Shown one piece after another: positions 26,386 through 35,936 of a stretch of DNA of 64,000 nucleotides. Below the pieces are notes generated by a model. That model was not told the origin of the DNA. It ran no database searches and saw only the letters and a list, made by a program, of their open reading frames with translations. Each line of letters opens with the position of its first letter. Positions within the stretch are counted from its first letter, which is position 1. The stretch is from Endozoicomonas sp. NE40 (GTDB taxonomy: Bacteria > Pseudomonadota > Gammaproteobacteria > Pseudomonadales > Endozoicomonadaceae): the NCBI RefSeq assembly GCF_040549045.1, contig NZ_JBEWTB010000002.1, forward strand, positions 1-64,000. Reading direction: 5' to 3'. The translations under genes and the position numbers were made by a program.

Positions 26386-29300
26386 ATGATGCAATGGTCA
26401 CAGGGCTCTCAGCAAGCACAAAACCCAGAATCTATGGACTATAAAAAGCGGTTTGTCAGCTGCCGTCATGTTTTATTATCAATCTGTTTGATGCTGACTG
26501 CTCACGAGGCAAACGGAGGCTTATCTGATTATCTGTTTGTATTCACAAAAGGCAACAGGTTATTTAACGCTATTTCTGTGAATTACGCAGGAATCACTCG
26601 TAGAACTTTCACTCTTGGTGGGGAAGAAAGCTTTATTATTGCGGAAGAAATTCGTCTTAACGGGCTAACAGGACGGCTGCGTGTCACTGCAACCGATTAC
26701 GCTACCCATTTTATTTTTCTGACCCCTGCCGGGCGAGCTGCAATCGCTGCAAACCCGGATGCTATTTCACAGGCTGAGGCTCTATCTTTTATCCCCTCCC
26801 AGGATTATTACCCATTATTTGGTACTGTTGGAACACTGCTATCTAACATCAGTACTACAAGATCGGAGTCTTACGACCAGCTCAAAGCGCAGTTACCCGG
26901 TGCTATTTATATCAATCCATCTATTTCAATGTCTACAGCCGGGGCTGGTGAACATGACTTCACCCCGACAAATGATGTGTTAGTTCTAACCTTCAATAAT
27001 ACAGATAAAACCAGTGAGCCAGACCCTATTAATAGTCCAGTCGTAGTGGGAAGAGTACTTGCGAGCGGCTCTTACAGGTTAACGGTAAGAATTGGTCAGC
27101 TGGTTGAGCCATTTATCTTCCGTGTACCCCCGCAATTGATCCTTAACCCTGTCGCAAGTTTCTATGTTCCATCTCCTACGCTGGCAGTCCCAGCCCCTAA
27201 GCCCCGATGGATTCCCCCTGTTAAAGACGCCCAGCGAGAGCAGTCTGAAGAAGCCAGTCAGGATAATGAAAGAACGGATGTAGATATTGCCATGGCCGTC
27301 TATTTCTACCCGGGGCAGAGTCGTCATGCCGGCTCTGGAACCCATCCGGTAAATCAAGCCAACACTGATATTATACTTGTTCAGCGCAGCGGTCCTGCTG
27401 AACCCATAAACCTTAACAGCCCCAGTGAAGAGAACGGAGCATCACAGGAAATAACGACCATCGAGTTCTCAGTTTTTTCAATGCACTCTGCCGTTCTGGC
27501 TGCTATGAAAAAGAGAAGAGAGAATCAAAGCTCAGCACCTGAAGTAAAGCTCAGCCTTCAGGCTGCCAGAAGAAAAATGAAAGATACTGTAGCCCACCTG
27601 AAAGGTTATCAGGCAGAACTGGCTGATTTTTCTGATGAAACCAAAGACGTTTCACTGATGAATACCAAAGACCTTGAACAGTTAGTCAATTACACCCGGC
27701 TTTTAATCCACCTGCATTCGGATTATATAGCCAGCGGCAAAATGACCCATAGGAAACTGATCAACACTGTCGACGAAGCTCTGCTTTACTCGCGCATTAT
27801 CACCGTCTGGTTTCTTCACCGTCTGAAAAGCGAATCACTCGTTACCAGCGGCGGTTTGGAAAGCATCGACGTTCTGCCAGCCCAGCTTCTGGCGGAACTC
27901 TGTGATGGGCTGCAACCCACCAAGCCAAAACTGAAAACTCTTAAATACAACGAAGAGCAAATTCAAGCCTTACTGGATCAGGCTTGCACACTTGTTCTGA
28001 AAATGGTCGTGAATCTTGCTAACACCTACAAAAACAAACAACCGGCATTTACCCTGGCAGTCGCGAACGCCTGGCAAGACCTGCGCAGGGTTGTCTCGTT
28101 TCTTGCTGAGCACAGTCTATTCGACCTGGGCATGGTGCCGCTCAGTGCCTGGTCAGCAAAGTATGAGCTATCAATTATTGCAACTGAAATGGGAGACATT
28201 GACACACTACTGCTGCTTATGCAGTTGACTGAAGAACAGCTATCCGATGCAGGGCCTGAACATTTTATAGAAATTCAGCTTCTGTTTGACGGAACCCTGC
28301 GTATTCTGGTGAATATACTTCAGCAAATGGAACTGCCATCGGCAAATTTCACCTCTTTTATTAAAAGTGCAAAATTACTGAAACTGGATACCGCCCCGCT
28401 AGAAAATGCTATTGAAAAGCGGAAGCAGGACAACGCACGCTTCCTGGCCAAACAATCTGAAAAAATAAAGCAGAATGGCGACATCTGGACCGAAGAAGAA
28501 AAGCGGAAGTCAGACAGGCTTCGCCAGAAAATGCAGGACAATCAGAAAAAAGCCCAAAGGCTGAGGAAAAAAAGACATCAGGCCGCGAAACAGCATGGCA
28601 AAAAACCTGAACCTCAGAGTCCGGCCTTATCCACTGCGACCACCAATGATCCATCCTCTGAAATAAACACCACTGAACAGGACAGCAGACAGTCTTTGTA
28701 TGAACAGGGAAGGCAGGCATTTACCGAAGAACGCTATAAAGATGCACTGCGAGATTACATGGAAGTACTCTCCATGACATCAGACCCGCTGCAGAGAGCG
28801 CGTATCATGTCTTCTATTGCTGACTGTTATTTCTTTTGGGGGAATTCCGCCAGCAGACTTCGGGGGCTGCTCGCAAAAGCTTACGATTATTATGAGGATG
28901 CAGAATGGGCCGTTCTGTCCGGAAACTACCCAAAACTCGATAAGGACGATTTTTTCAAACTGGTTCGCACAATAATAGCGACCATTAACGATGACCTGAT
29001 CGAATCAGTCAGACAAGCCTACCGATGGCATGTGGAAGCCATTGATGAACTGCATGGTATCAAGGAGGAAAAAAAGGTTAACTACGATGCCGGCGAGGTC
29101 GAAGAACTCCTGAACCTTCTGATCCTTGAAGCTGAGGATCAGGACAACCTGGCCAGCAGCATAAAGGACGGGGTAATAACCTTGAATAAAGCCTCGGATC
29201 TCAGGCGACAAGCCATTAACAATAAGAAACCTGAACAGAGGCAGTCCCAAAGGGAAGAAGAAAAAAAGGTATTGAAACAACTCAGTCATCTTCAGGAAAA

Positions 29301-30432
29301 GGTAACGAGTCAAGCTGTGCGAAGAAAGGGAAAAGGACAAGCAGCGCAGAAACAAAAACCCGTTAAGGCAGAACCATCCTCATCTATTGAAACGGAACTG
29401 CAAAAATTGGAAACGGGTGAAGCCTCCTACCAGCTGCAACTCAGCGAAGTATTAGAAGGGTTCAGAGAGGGCGCAAAAAGAGCCATGGAGATTAAACGCT
29501 ACTGGAAGAAAAAGACTCAACGCAATGAACTATCAGCGTCAGGGGTATCCGCTTCCGGAGCATCACAGGCTTCCCCCCCCTCCGGAATAATACCAATCAA
29601 ACTTTCAAACCCCGTTATGAGCAAGCCATTTGAGTCCAATAGGGAATACCCTGAAGGGCATAAAGGCGGGGTGAGGAGTCATAGCTGTAGCTATGGTGAC
29701 GATCCCCAACGCAGAATATTGGACTCAAATGGCTGCGCAATAGGGGATTTTGAAAGTGCGATTGGTATAAGCCATGATCTTAGCCAGAATCAACTGAACG
29801 AACTTCTGTACGCAAGTGGAGTCAGGGGATATGAAGTGGTTAATGTCCCCTATAACCACTGGTGTATGTTTGAGGCTATTGAGCGCTGGCTCAACCTTCT
29901 TTCCGAACGTGATAATTCGGTTAATAATCCGGGTGAAGGCTTTGAGTTATTCTACAGACTTGCTCACCGCGCAAAAATGATGGCGAATTATGATCCGGAT
30001 GATGAGGAGTTAAATCAAATCGCAGCCACCTTCCTTGTAGACGGACCAGGTCAGCAAGCCTGGGGAACCACCGAAATCCTGCACCGACTTATTGCCCCTG
30101 TGCTGAATTTGAGCACACTGGTTCTGGCGGTAGACTTCTCAGAAGAGTCCCCTGTTCTTACAGGAACACTCTATTCCGATAATGTTATTTCTCAGGTAGC
30201 ACCTGAGGTTATTGGTTCAACGATCAACTGGAATAATACGATCACTCTCCTTCACATCAACAACCACTGGCAGGCGGTACTGCCGGTCGCCGGGTTTGTG
30301 GAGCCAGCCCCTACCGGCGGCAACGCTACCGATACGACAGAAAGTGAGCAGTTGCCACCCATTGATGAGGGGCAAGGAGTACATCGTCTCGAAATATTGA
30401 CCCCGGAAACTCCCCTTAGCCTGGGTCAATAA
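26386..30432 (+). CDS. Large secreted protein with C-terminal OTU-like cysteine protease domain
   Basis: A 1348-residue protein starting at ATG 26386 (GGAG nine bases upstream; a TTG at 26347 is also in frame). A hydrophobic segment LLSICLMLTAHEANG near residue 40 looks like a signal sequence with a long n-region. Layout: beta-rich N-terminal domain (about 40-260); a helical region; a charged coiled coil (about 665-750, Lys/Arg/Gln/Glu-rich); a TPR-like stretch (SLYEQGRQAFTEERYKDALRDY, about 768-790); further helical, charged linkers; and a C-terminal domain (about 1130-1310). That domain has the OTU signature NHWCMFEAI (compare DGNCLFRAI) with Cys1160, and a matching histidine in LHINNHWQAV (His1294). 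OTU proteases remove ubiquitin. The usual Asp three residues before Cys is Asn here. Deubiquitinase function is inferred from motif order and spacing. Confidence 0.75.
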   Translation: MMQWSQGSQQAQNPESMDYKKRFVSCRHVLLSICLMLTAHEANGGLSDYLFVFTKGNRLFNAISVNYAGITRRTFTLGGEESFIIAEEIRLNGLTGRLRVTATDYATHFIFLTPAGRAAIAANPDAISQAEALSFIPSQDYYPLFGTVGTLLSNISTTRSESYDQLKAQLPGAIYINPSISMSTAGAGEHDFTPTNDVLVLTFNNTDKTSEPDPINSPVVVGRVLASGSYRLTVRIGQLVEPFIFRVPPQLILNPVASFYVPSPTLAVPAPKPRWIPPVKDAQREQSEEASQDNERTDVDIAMAVYFYPGQSRHAGSGTHPVNQANTDIILVQRSGPAEPINLNSPSEENGASQEITTIEFSVFSMHSAVLAAMKKRRENQSSAPEVKLSLQAARRKMKDTVAHLKGYQAELADFSDETKDVSLMNTKDLEQLVNYTRLLIHLHSDYIASGKMTHRKLINTVDEALLYSRIITVWFLHRLKSESLVTSGGLESIDVLPAQLLAELCDGLQPTKPKLKTLKYNEEQIQALLDQACTLVLKMVVNLANTYKNKQPAFTLAVANAWQDLRRVVSFLAEHSLFDLGMVPLSAWSAKYELSIIATEMGDIDTLLLLMQLTEEQLSDAGPEHFIEIQLLFDGTLRILVNILQQMELPSANFTSFIKSAKLLKLDTAPLENAIEKRKQDNARFLAKQSEKIKQNGDIWTEEEKRKSDRLRQKMQDNQKKAQRLRKKRHQAAKQHGKKPEPQSPALSTATTNDPSSEINTTEQDSRQSLYEQGRQAFTEERYKDALRDYMEVLSMTSDPLQRARIMSSIADCYFFWGNSASRLRGLLAKAYDYYEDAEWAVLSGNYPKLDKDDFFKLVRTIIATINDDLIESVRQAYRWHVEAIDELHGIKEEKKVNYDAGEVEELLNLLILEAEDQDNLASSIKDGVITLNKASDLRRQAINNKKPEQRQSQREEEKKVLKQLSHLQEKVTSQAVRRKGKGQAAQKQKPVKAEPSSSIETELQKLETGEASYQLQLSEVLEGFREGAKRAMEIKRYWKKKTQRNELSASGVSASGASQASPPSGIIPIKLSNPVMSKPFESNREYPEGHKGGVRSHSCSYGDDPQRRILDSNGCAIGDFESAIGISHDLSQNQLNELLYASGVRGYEVVNVPYNHWCMFEAIERWLNLLSERDNSVNNPGEGFELFYRLAHRAKMMANYDPDDEELNQIAATFLVDGPGQQAWGTTEILHRLIAPVLNLSTLVLAVDFSEESPVLTGTLYSDNVISQVAPEVIGSTINWNNTITLLHINNHWQAVLPVAGFVEPAPTGGNATDTTESEQLPPIDEGQGVHRLEILTPETPLSLGQ

Positions 30433-30469
30433 CAACTCCTCCTCAACAACAAGACTACCTGAAAGGGCT

Positions 30470-32908
30470 TTAATTGACCGACTGTTCAGCCAGATACAAC
30501 CAGGTTTCAACCACCGAGTCAGGATTCAGCGAGACTGTTTCAATGCCCTGCTCCATCAACCAGCGAGCCAGGTCCGGATGATCGCTGGGTCCCTGGCCAC
30601 AGATACCAATGTATTTGCCCTGTGCCAGACAGGCTTTGATCGCCATCGACAATAACTGTTTAACCGCCCCGTTTCGCTCATCAAACAAATGGGCGATTAA
30701 TCCGGAGTCCCGGTCAAGGCCCAGGGTCAGCTGGGTCATATCGTTGGAACCAATTGAGAAACCATCAAAGTACTGTAGGAACTCATTCGCCATCAAAGCG
30801 TTAGATGGCAACTCACACATCATGATCACACGCAACCCGTTTTCACCGCGTTTCAGACCATAACCCTCCATCAGTTCTACCACCTGTCTCGCCTCATCCG
30901 GTGTGCGAACAAAGGGAACCATCAGTTCTACATTCTCAAGACCCAGTTCTTCCCGAACCCGTTTCATGGCGATACATTCCAGCTCAAAACAGTCCCTGAA
31001 GGATTCAGAGATATAGCGGGAAGCACCACGGAAACCCAGCATCGGATTTTCTTCATCCGGTTCATAAAGCGAGCCACCAATCAGGTTGGCGTATTCATTG
31101 GATTTAAAATCAGACAGTCGCACAATCACTTTTTCCGGCGCAAAGGCTGCCGCAATGGTGGCAACGCCTTCCACCAGCTTGTCGATATAAAAGGACACAG
31201 GATCGCTGTAGCCGGAAATACGCTCAGAGACAATCCGTCTGACATTCTCTGGCAATGCATTGAAATTCAGCAGGGCTTTTGGGTGAACCCCGATCATTTT
31301 ATTAATAATAAATTCCAGCCGCGCCAACCCTACACCACTGTTTGGCAGACGGGAAAAACTGAAGGCCCGGTCTGGATTCCCCACATTCATCATCAGCTTG
31401 AAGGGCAGCTCAGGCATCTTCTTAAGATCGCGGACATTGTGTTCAAAATTCAGCAGCCCCGGATAAATAAACCCGGTGTCCCCCTCGGCACAGGACACAG
31501 TAATATTCCTGCCTTCCTGAATCACCCGGGTAGCGTCGCCACAGCCCACAACTGCGGGAATACCCAGTTCTCTGGCGATGATGGCTGCATGGCAGGTACG
31601 CCCACCACGGTTAGTGACAATGGCTGAAGCTCGTTTCATCACCGGCTCCCAGTCCGGATCGGTCATATCCGTGACTAACACATCGCCTTCCTGCAGCTGG
31701 TCCATATCGTTCAGGTCAGTAATCATGCGAGCCTGACCCTGCCCAATGCGTTGTCCGATACTGCGGCCTTCCACCAGCGGTTCGGCCTGTTCAAGCAGAC
31801 GGTAGCTCTCCAGGCGGTTACCATTTCGGCTCTGTACGGTTTCCGGACGTGCCTGAACGATATACAGCAAACCATCATCACCATCCTTTGCCCACTCAAT
31901 ATCCATCGGACAGCCATAATGCTGCTCAATCGTCATTGCCTGCCGGGCCAGTTCCAGAACATCGTCGTCAGTAATGGAAAAGCGACCACGGTCATCCAGG
32001 TCAACATCGACGGTATTAACCGAGGCACCCGCCGAACCGGTCCGACCATAAATCATCTTGATCGCCTTGCTGCCAAGGTTGCGACGAAGAACCGCGGGGC
32101 GATTCTGTCTCAGGGCTTCCTTATAGACATAAAACTCATCCGGATTCACAGCACCCTGAACAACAGTTTCACCCAGACCGAAGGACGCGGTTATAAAAAC
32201 AGCGCCTTCAAAACCAGACTCCGTATCCAGAGTAAACATAACGCCGGAGGCACCCGTCTCACTGCGAACCATACGTTGAATACCAGCGGACAAAGCCACA
32301 TTGCGATGATCAAAGCCCTGATGCACCCGGTAAGCAATGGCACGATCATTAAACAGGGAGGCAAACACTTCCCGAACGGCATACAGCACGTTGTCGGCTC
32401 CCCGGATGTTCAGGAAGGTTTCCTGCTGTCCTGCAAAAGAAGCGTCTGGCAAATCTTCTGCCGTCGCTGAAGAACGCACGGCCACCGGAAGGTCTGCCTG
32501 ACCATTACACAACATCCGGTATGAATCGATAATGGCCTGTTCCAGCTCAGGACGAAAAGGTTCCGACATAATCCAGTGTCGGATCTGAGCACCTGCAGTT
32601 GCCAGCGCACGCACATTATTGATGTCCAGATCGTCCAGCACTTCATGTATACGATCGTACAATCCGTTGCTTTCAAGAAAATCGCAGTAGGCTTCTGCTG
32701 TTGTGGCAAAACCTCCCGGTACCCGAACCCCGGCACCACTCAGGTTACTGATCATTTCACCCAGAGATGCATTCTTACCACCCACCTGCTCAACATCACT
32801 GGCACCCAGAGAGTCCAGGCTGGCAACAAAACTATTCACACGACTGACCGCACTGTTATCCGGGCTACTGTTAGAGCAATTCCCGGAACCCTTATTCAAA
32901 CTATCCAC
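30470..32908 (-). CDS. ppsA: Phosphoenolpyruvate synthase
   Basis: PpsA makes PEP from pyruvate and ATP during growth on three-carbon or amino acid substrates. The 812-residue enzyme has the N-terminal ATP-grasp domain (QVGGKNASLGEM, AVRSSATAEDLPDASFAGQ), the swivelling His domain with catalytic His in GGRTCHAAIIARELGIPAVVG, and the PEP-binding barrel ending GICGQGPSDHPD. Start is GTG 32908 with AGAGGA eight bases upstream. It is divergent from ppsR, its regulatory kinase/phosphatase, across about 174 bases; this pairing is standard. Confidence 0.97.
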   Translation of the reverse strand: MDSLNKGSGNCSNSSPDNSAVSRVNSFVASLDSLGASDVEQVGGKNASLGEMISNLSGAGVRVPGGFATTAEAYCDFLESNGLYDRIHEVLDDLDINNVRALATAGAQIRHWIMSEPFRPELEQAIIDSYRMLCNGQADLPVAVRSSATAEDLPDASFAGQQETFLNIRGADNVLYAVREVFASLFNDRAIAYRVHQGFDHRNVALSAGIQRMVRSETGASGVMFTLDTESGFEGAVFITASFGLGETVVQGAVNPDEFYVYKEALRQNRPAVLRRNLGSKAIKMIYGRTGSAGASVNTVDVDLDDRGRFSITDDDVLELARQAMTIEQHYGCPMDIEWAKDGDDGLLYIVQARPETVQSRNGNRLESYRLLEQAEPLVEGRSIGQRIGQGQARMITDLNDMDQLQEGDVLVTDMTDPDWEPVMKRASAIVTNRGGRTCHAAIIARELGIPAVVGCGDATRVIQEGRNITVSCAEGDTGFIYPGLLNFEHNVRDLKKMPELPFKLMMNVGNPDRAFSFSRLPNSGVGLARLEFIINKMIGVHPKALLNFNALPENVRRIVSERISGYSDPVSFYIDKLVEGVATIAAAFAPEKVIVRLSDFKSNEYANLIGGSLYEPDEENPMLGFRGASRYISESFRDCFELECIAMKRVREELGLENVELMVPFVRTPDEARQVVELMEGYGLKRGENGLRVIMMCELPSNALMANEFLQYFDGFSIGSNDMTQLTLGLDRDSGLIAHLFDERNGAVKQLLSMAIKACLAQGKYIGICGQGPSDHPDLARWLMEQGIETVSLNPDSVVETWLYLAEQSVN

Positions 32909-33082
32909 AATCGTTTCCTCTGGCGCGTTTCTCCCGTAAACACGCGGTTACTGTTTTATTCCAGATCCGGCCAGAAGCTTTTGCGACAGCAGAATCTACA
33001 CCCGTCATCTTAATACCGGTACAATATGTGCGATTCTGTTATCAAATGAAATACCCTGAAACAATTAAAAAGAGTATTTTTT

Positions 33083-33904
33083 GTGCATCGCAATGTATTT
33101 TTTATCTCTGACGGTACCGGCATAACCGCTGAATCCTTTGGGCAGAGCCTGCTGGCACAGTTTACCGGTCCTGAGTTCAGGCATGTCACCCTGCCTTATG
33201 TGGACACTGTTAAAAAAGCCGCACAGGCACTGGAAACCATTCAGCAGTCCCAGAGCGCCGATGGTACTCAGCCCATACTGTTTATGACTGTACTCAATGA
33301 AGAAGTCAGCAGCATGATGCATGCCAGTGGTGCTTATGTGATTGACCTGTTCCAGGCTTTTCTGCCCGGTCTGGAACAGGAATTTGGTCAGCACCCTCTC
33401 TATCGTCCCGGGCAGAAACGTTCGACCCACAGCAACAGCAGTTACCACCGCCGCATCGAGGCGGTGCAGTTTGCTCTGGATAATGATGATGGCTGCCGGA
33501 CCCGCAATTACGACAAAGCCGACATTATTCTGCTGGGGGTATCCCGCTCCGGCAAAACCCCGACCTGTATTTATCTTGGTCTGCAGTTTGGGATTTTCGC
33601 TGCCAACTACCCGATAACCGAGGAGGATTTCGAACTGACAACACGGCTACCAGCACCCCTCAAACCATATCGCCGGAAACTGTTTGGACTGACCATCCAC
33701 CCCGGCCGGCTGTCAGGCATTCGCCATGAACGCAAGCCCAACAGCCGTTACGCTTCCAGCCAGCAATGTCAGCACGAGGTCTTCAGCGTTGAACAGATGT
33801 ACCGGCAGGAAAAAATCCCTTCCATCAACAGTACTGATTATTCGGTAGAAGAAATCGCCACCCGGATCATGGCCATGACAGAGTTAGAAAGGCGACTGAA
33901 ATAA
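33083..33904 (+). CDS. ppsR: PEP synthase regulatory protein (kinase/pyrophosphorylase)
   Basis: PpsR (DUF299) inactivates PEP synthase by ADP-dependent threonine phosphorylation and reactivates it by phosphate-dependent removal. The P-loop GVSRSGKTPT, the opening FFISDGTGITAE and RYASSQQCQ..EV near the end are diagnostic. At 273 residues it has normal length. Start is GTG 33083. It is divergent to its target ppsA. Confidence 0.95.
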   Translation: MHRNVFFISDGTGITAESFGQSLLAQFTGPEFRHVTLPYVDTVKKAAQALETIQQSQSADGTQPILFMTVLNEEVSSMMHASGAYVIDLFQAFLPGLEQEFGQHPLYRPGQKRSTHSNSSYHRRIEAVQFALDNDDGCRTRNYDKADIILLGVSRSGKTPTCIYLGLQFGIFAANYPITEEDFELTTRLPAPLKPYRRKLFGLTIHPGRLSGIRHERKPNSRYASSQQCQHEVFSVEQMYRQEKIPSINSTDYSVEEIATRIMAMTELERRLK

Positions 33905-33946
33905 GGTAATCTGTCCCGCTCTGACAGGGAGCTATAGGGAGCGACA

Positions 33947-34402
33947 ATGAAACTGCATTATAGAAACGCCGAAACCAGTGATCTGCCTGAACTGATTGCC
34001 ATGCTGGCAGACGATAAGCTGGGGCAGCTGCGGGAAGATACTTCAATACCGGTTAACCCGCGCTACCAGCAGGTGCTTGCTGCCATTTTGCAAGACCCCA
34101 ATAACGAACTGGTGGTGGTTGAGTACAACCAGCGCATTGCCGGAATGCTGCAATTAACCTTTATCCCCTACCTGAGCCATACCGGCTCCTGGCGCTGCCT
34201 GATTGAAAGTGTCCGGGTTCATAGCGACTTCAGAGGTAAAGGGCTTGGTACAGAATTGATACGCTGGGCAATCGGGCGCGCTAGGACAAGAGAGTGCAAC
34301 CTTGTGCAACTGACCTCGGACAAACTGCGCAGTAAAGCGATACGCTTTTACCGAAGCCTTGGCTTTGTGGATTCTCACGAAGGGTTCAAGTTAAAGCTCT
34401 AG
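33947..34402 (+). CDS. GNAT family N-acetyltransferase
   Basis: A 151-residue single-domain acetyltransferase with the acetyl-CoA loop VHSDFRGKGLGTELI and the C-terminal RSKAIRFYRSLGFVDSHEGFKL. A ribosome site AGGGAG precedes the ATG. It lies 42 bases after ppsR and may be co-transcribed. The substrate cannot be told from sequence; small-molecule or protein N-acetylation are both possible. Confidence 0.85.
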   Translation: MKLHYRNAETSDLPELIAMLADDKLGQLREDTSIPVNPRYQQVLAAILQDPNNELVVVEYNQRIAGMLQLTFIPYLSHTGSWRCLIESVRVHSDFRGKGLGTELIRWAIGRARTRECNLVQLTSDKLRSKAIRFYRSLGFVDSHEGFKLKL

Positions 34403-34421
34403 CGTTTATGACCATACAGCC

Positions 34422-34447
34422 GTCACTCCCGCAAAGGCGGGAGTGAC
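34422..34447. terminator. Perfect 11-bp stem hairpin
   Basis: GTCACTCCCGC-AAAG-GCGGGAGTGAC forms a perfect stem 20 bases past the acetyltransferase stop. No long U-tract follows. The sequence resembles the dispersed REP-type GTCAYTCCCGC hairpins of many proteobacteria, so it may be both repeat and bidirectional terminator for the convergent ankyrin gene. Confidence 0.6.
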
Positions 34448-34485
34448 ATTGAGAAAAGTTGCATGGTTTTTACCGCTTAGCTGTA

Positions 34486-35718
34486 CTAGTCATCCGATCC
34501 ACCAAAGCCACCGCCAACACCGCCGCCATCGGTTATAGCACTGATCAGGGTGTCGAGCATAAATCCTCCCATACCTCCTCCACCAGAGGTATTGGAACGC
34601 GCTTCCCTTGCCCGCTGCTCTTCAACAAGGGTGGAGCGAGCGGGAATAGCAATAGCACCATGATCCCGCAGTATCCCCATGGTCACCCGGCATCCATGGT
34701 AGTGGGCAGAAGTATAAGCGGTCCAGGCAAAGGGCTTTTTGGGGTTCTCTTTATTAATTTGGCCTTTGACACGACCATCTTTTAACAAACACTTTACGTT
34801 ATCCGTTTTACCTATCGAACTGGCCTTCATCAGAGCGGTAAAACCTCTGTCACATGCAGCATTCGGATCAACCAGGGGGAAGCCCGCACAGTTCTTAAGA
34901 CTCAGAATATAGGAGATCACCTTCGATTTATCTGAATTAATGCCTGCCGTAATCCGAAGTAATTTCTCTGCAAAGAGCTTGTTTCTTAGCGGATGATGGG
35001 AATTGTCGGGAATGGCTTTCCGTGCTACATCCAAAAGGCTAGCGTCGCATCGTTCAGCGACTAACTTGAGGGCGTAGGCAGAGAAGGCTCTGTCCTTGCA
35101 ACCGTTTGACACTATTTTTTTCAACATTCCCGCGAAGTCCGCACCGAGGGCTTTATGGGCTGTGCCAGTGAGCAGTAGTTGCAACAGATCCTGACCCATT
35201 TTGTTTACCGCTGCCACACTCCCGGGAGGCGCAGAATCCAGCAGTGTACCAACCATTTCCCAATGGTTATTTAATGCCGCACTGATCAGTGGTGTATTGC
35301 CACTTTTTTTGCTTGGGGCATTAATATCAACACCTTCAACCCTCATAGTATTTTCGATGGATGTGAAGTTAGATGCTGCGGCTTTTCTGTGGAGTCTCTG
35401 ACCGCTTCGAGAGCCAATAAAGTCAGGAAGAATGTCAGGTGCCCTTTTGTCAGGTACTTTGAACTGGCTAACGGATTGATCAATAAGTTTAATGGGTTTT
35501 GGAAGTCTGGGGCAGCAGCCTGTGGGGTTGTTGTCCTCAAGCAGGTCGCTGGCACTGATGAGATACTCCCTCAATTGTTTTTTGTCAGTTACAGGCGTCG
35601 CGGTGTCAGAGCGGCCTACACAGGTGGCCGCCGTAACTGATTCTGCTTTTGGGTTTTCAGATAAAGAGCCTGATGGATAGGCAGCCATCCCTGGATTTGT
35701 TGCTGTACAAGCTTGCAT
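34486..35718 (-). CDS. Ankyrin-repeat protein with glycine-rich C-terminus
   Basis: The 410-residue product has ankyrin units at about 110-160 (LHRKAAASNF...GVDINAPSKKSGNTPLISAALNNHWEMVGTLLD) and about 285-350 (DPNAACDRGFTALMKASSIGKTDNVKCLLKDG, then a weaker HGCRVTMGILRDHGA). The middle is helical and may hold degenerate repeats. The tail is glycine-rich (SGGGGMGG, DGGGVGGGFGG). There is no signal peptide or membrane segment. Ankyrin proteins are often delivered into host cells by type III or IV secretion in symbionts and pathogens, but no secretion signal can be proven here. Its long N-terminal 90 residues are polar and low in structure. Confidence 0.8.
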   Translation of the reverse strand: MQACTATNPGMAAYPSGSLSENPKAESVTAATCVGRSDTATPVTDKKQLREYLISASDLLEDNNPTGCCPRLPKPIKLIDQSVSQFKVPDKRAPDILPDFIGSRSGQRLHRKAAASNFTSIENTMRVEGVDINAPSKKSGNTPLISAALNNHWEMVGTLLDSAPPGSVAAVNKMGQDLLQLLLTGTAHKALGADFAGMLKKIVSNGCKDRAFSAYALKLVAERCDASLLDVARKAIPDNSHHPLRNKLFAEKLLRITAGINSDKSKVISYILSLKNCAGFPLVDPNAACDRGFTALMKASSIGKTDNVKCLLKDGRVKGQINKENPKKPFAWTAYTSAHYHGCRVTMGILRDHGAIAIPARSTLVEEQRAREARSNTSGGGGMGGFMLDTLISAITDGGGVGGGFGGSDD

Positions 35719-35936
35719 CGTACTTTTCCACTGTTTATCTATTCATCATCTGCCTTTCCTGAATATTTTCTGGCAAGGCGACATCTGGAACACCCTCAGG
35801 TGGTTTCATTACTTTAATAGGACAGTGATATAGAGAAATCGTTCGTTCTGTTTTCTGGTGGCTTCATTATTTGGCATCGGCTGGAGGATAGCCGGTATCC
35901 GCCCGAAACCGGCTGCATTCAAAGCCGAACAGGATA

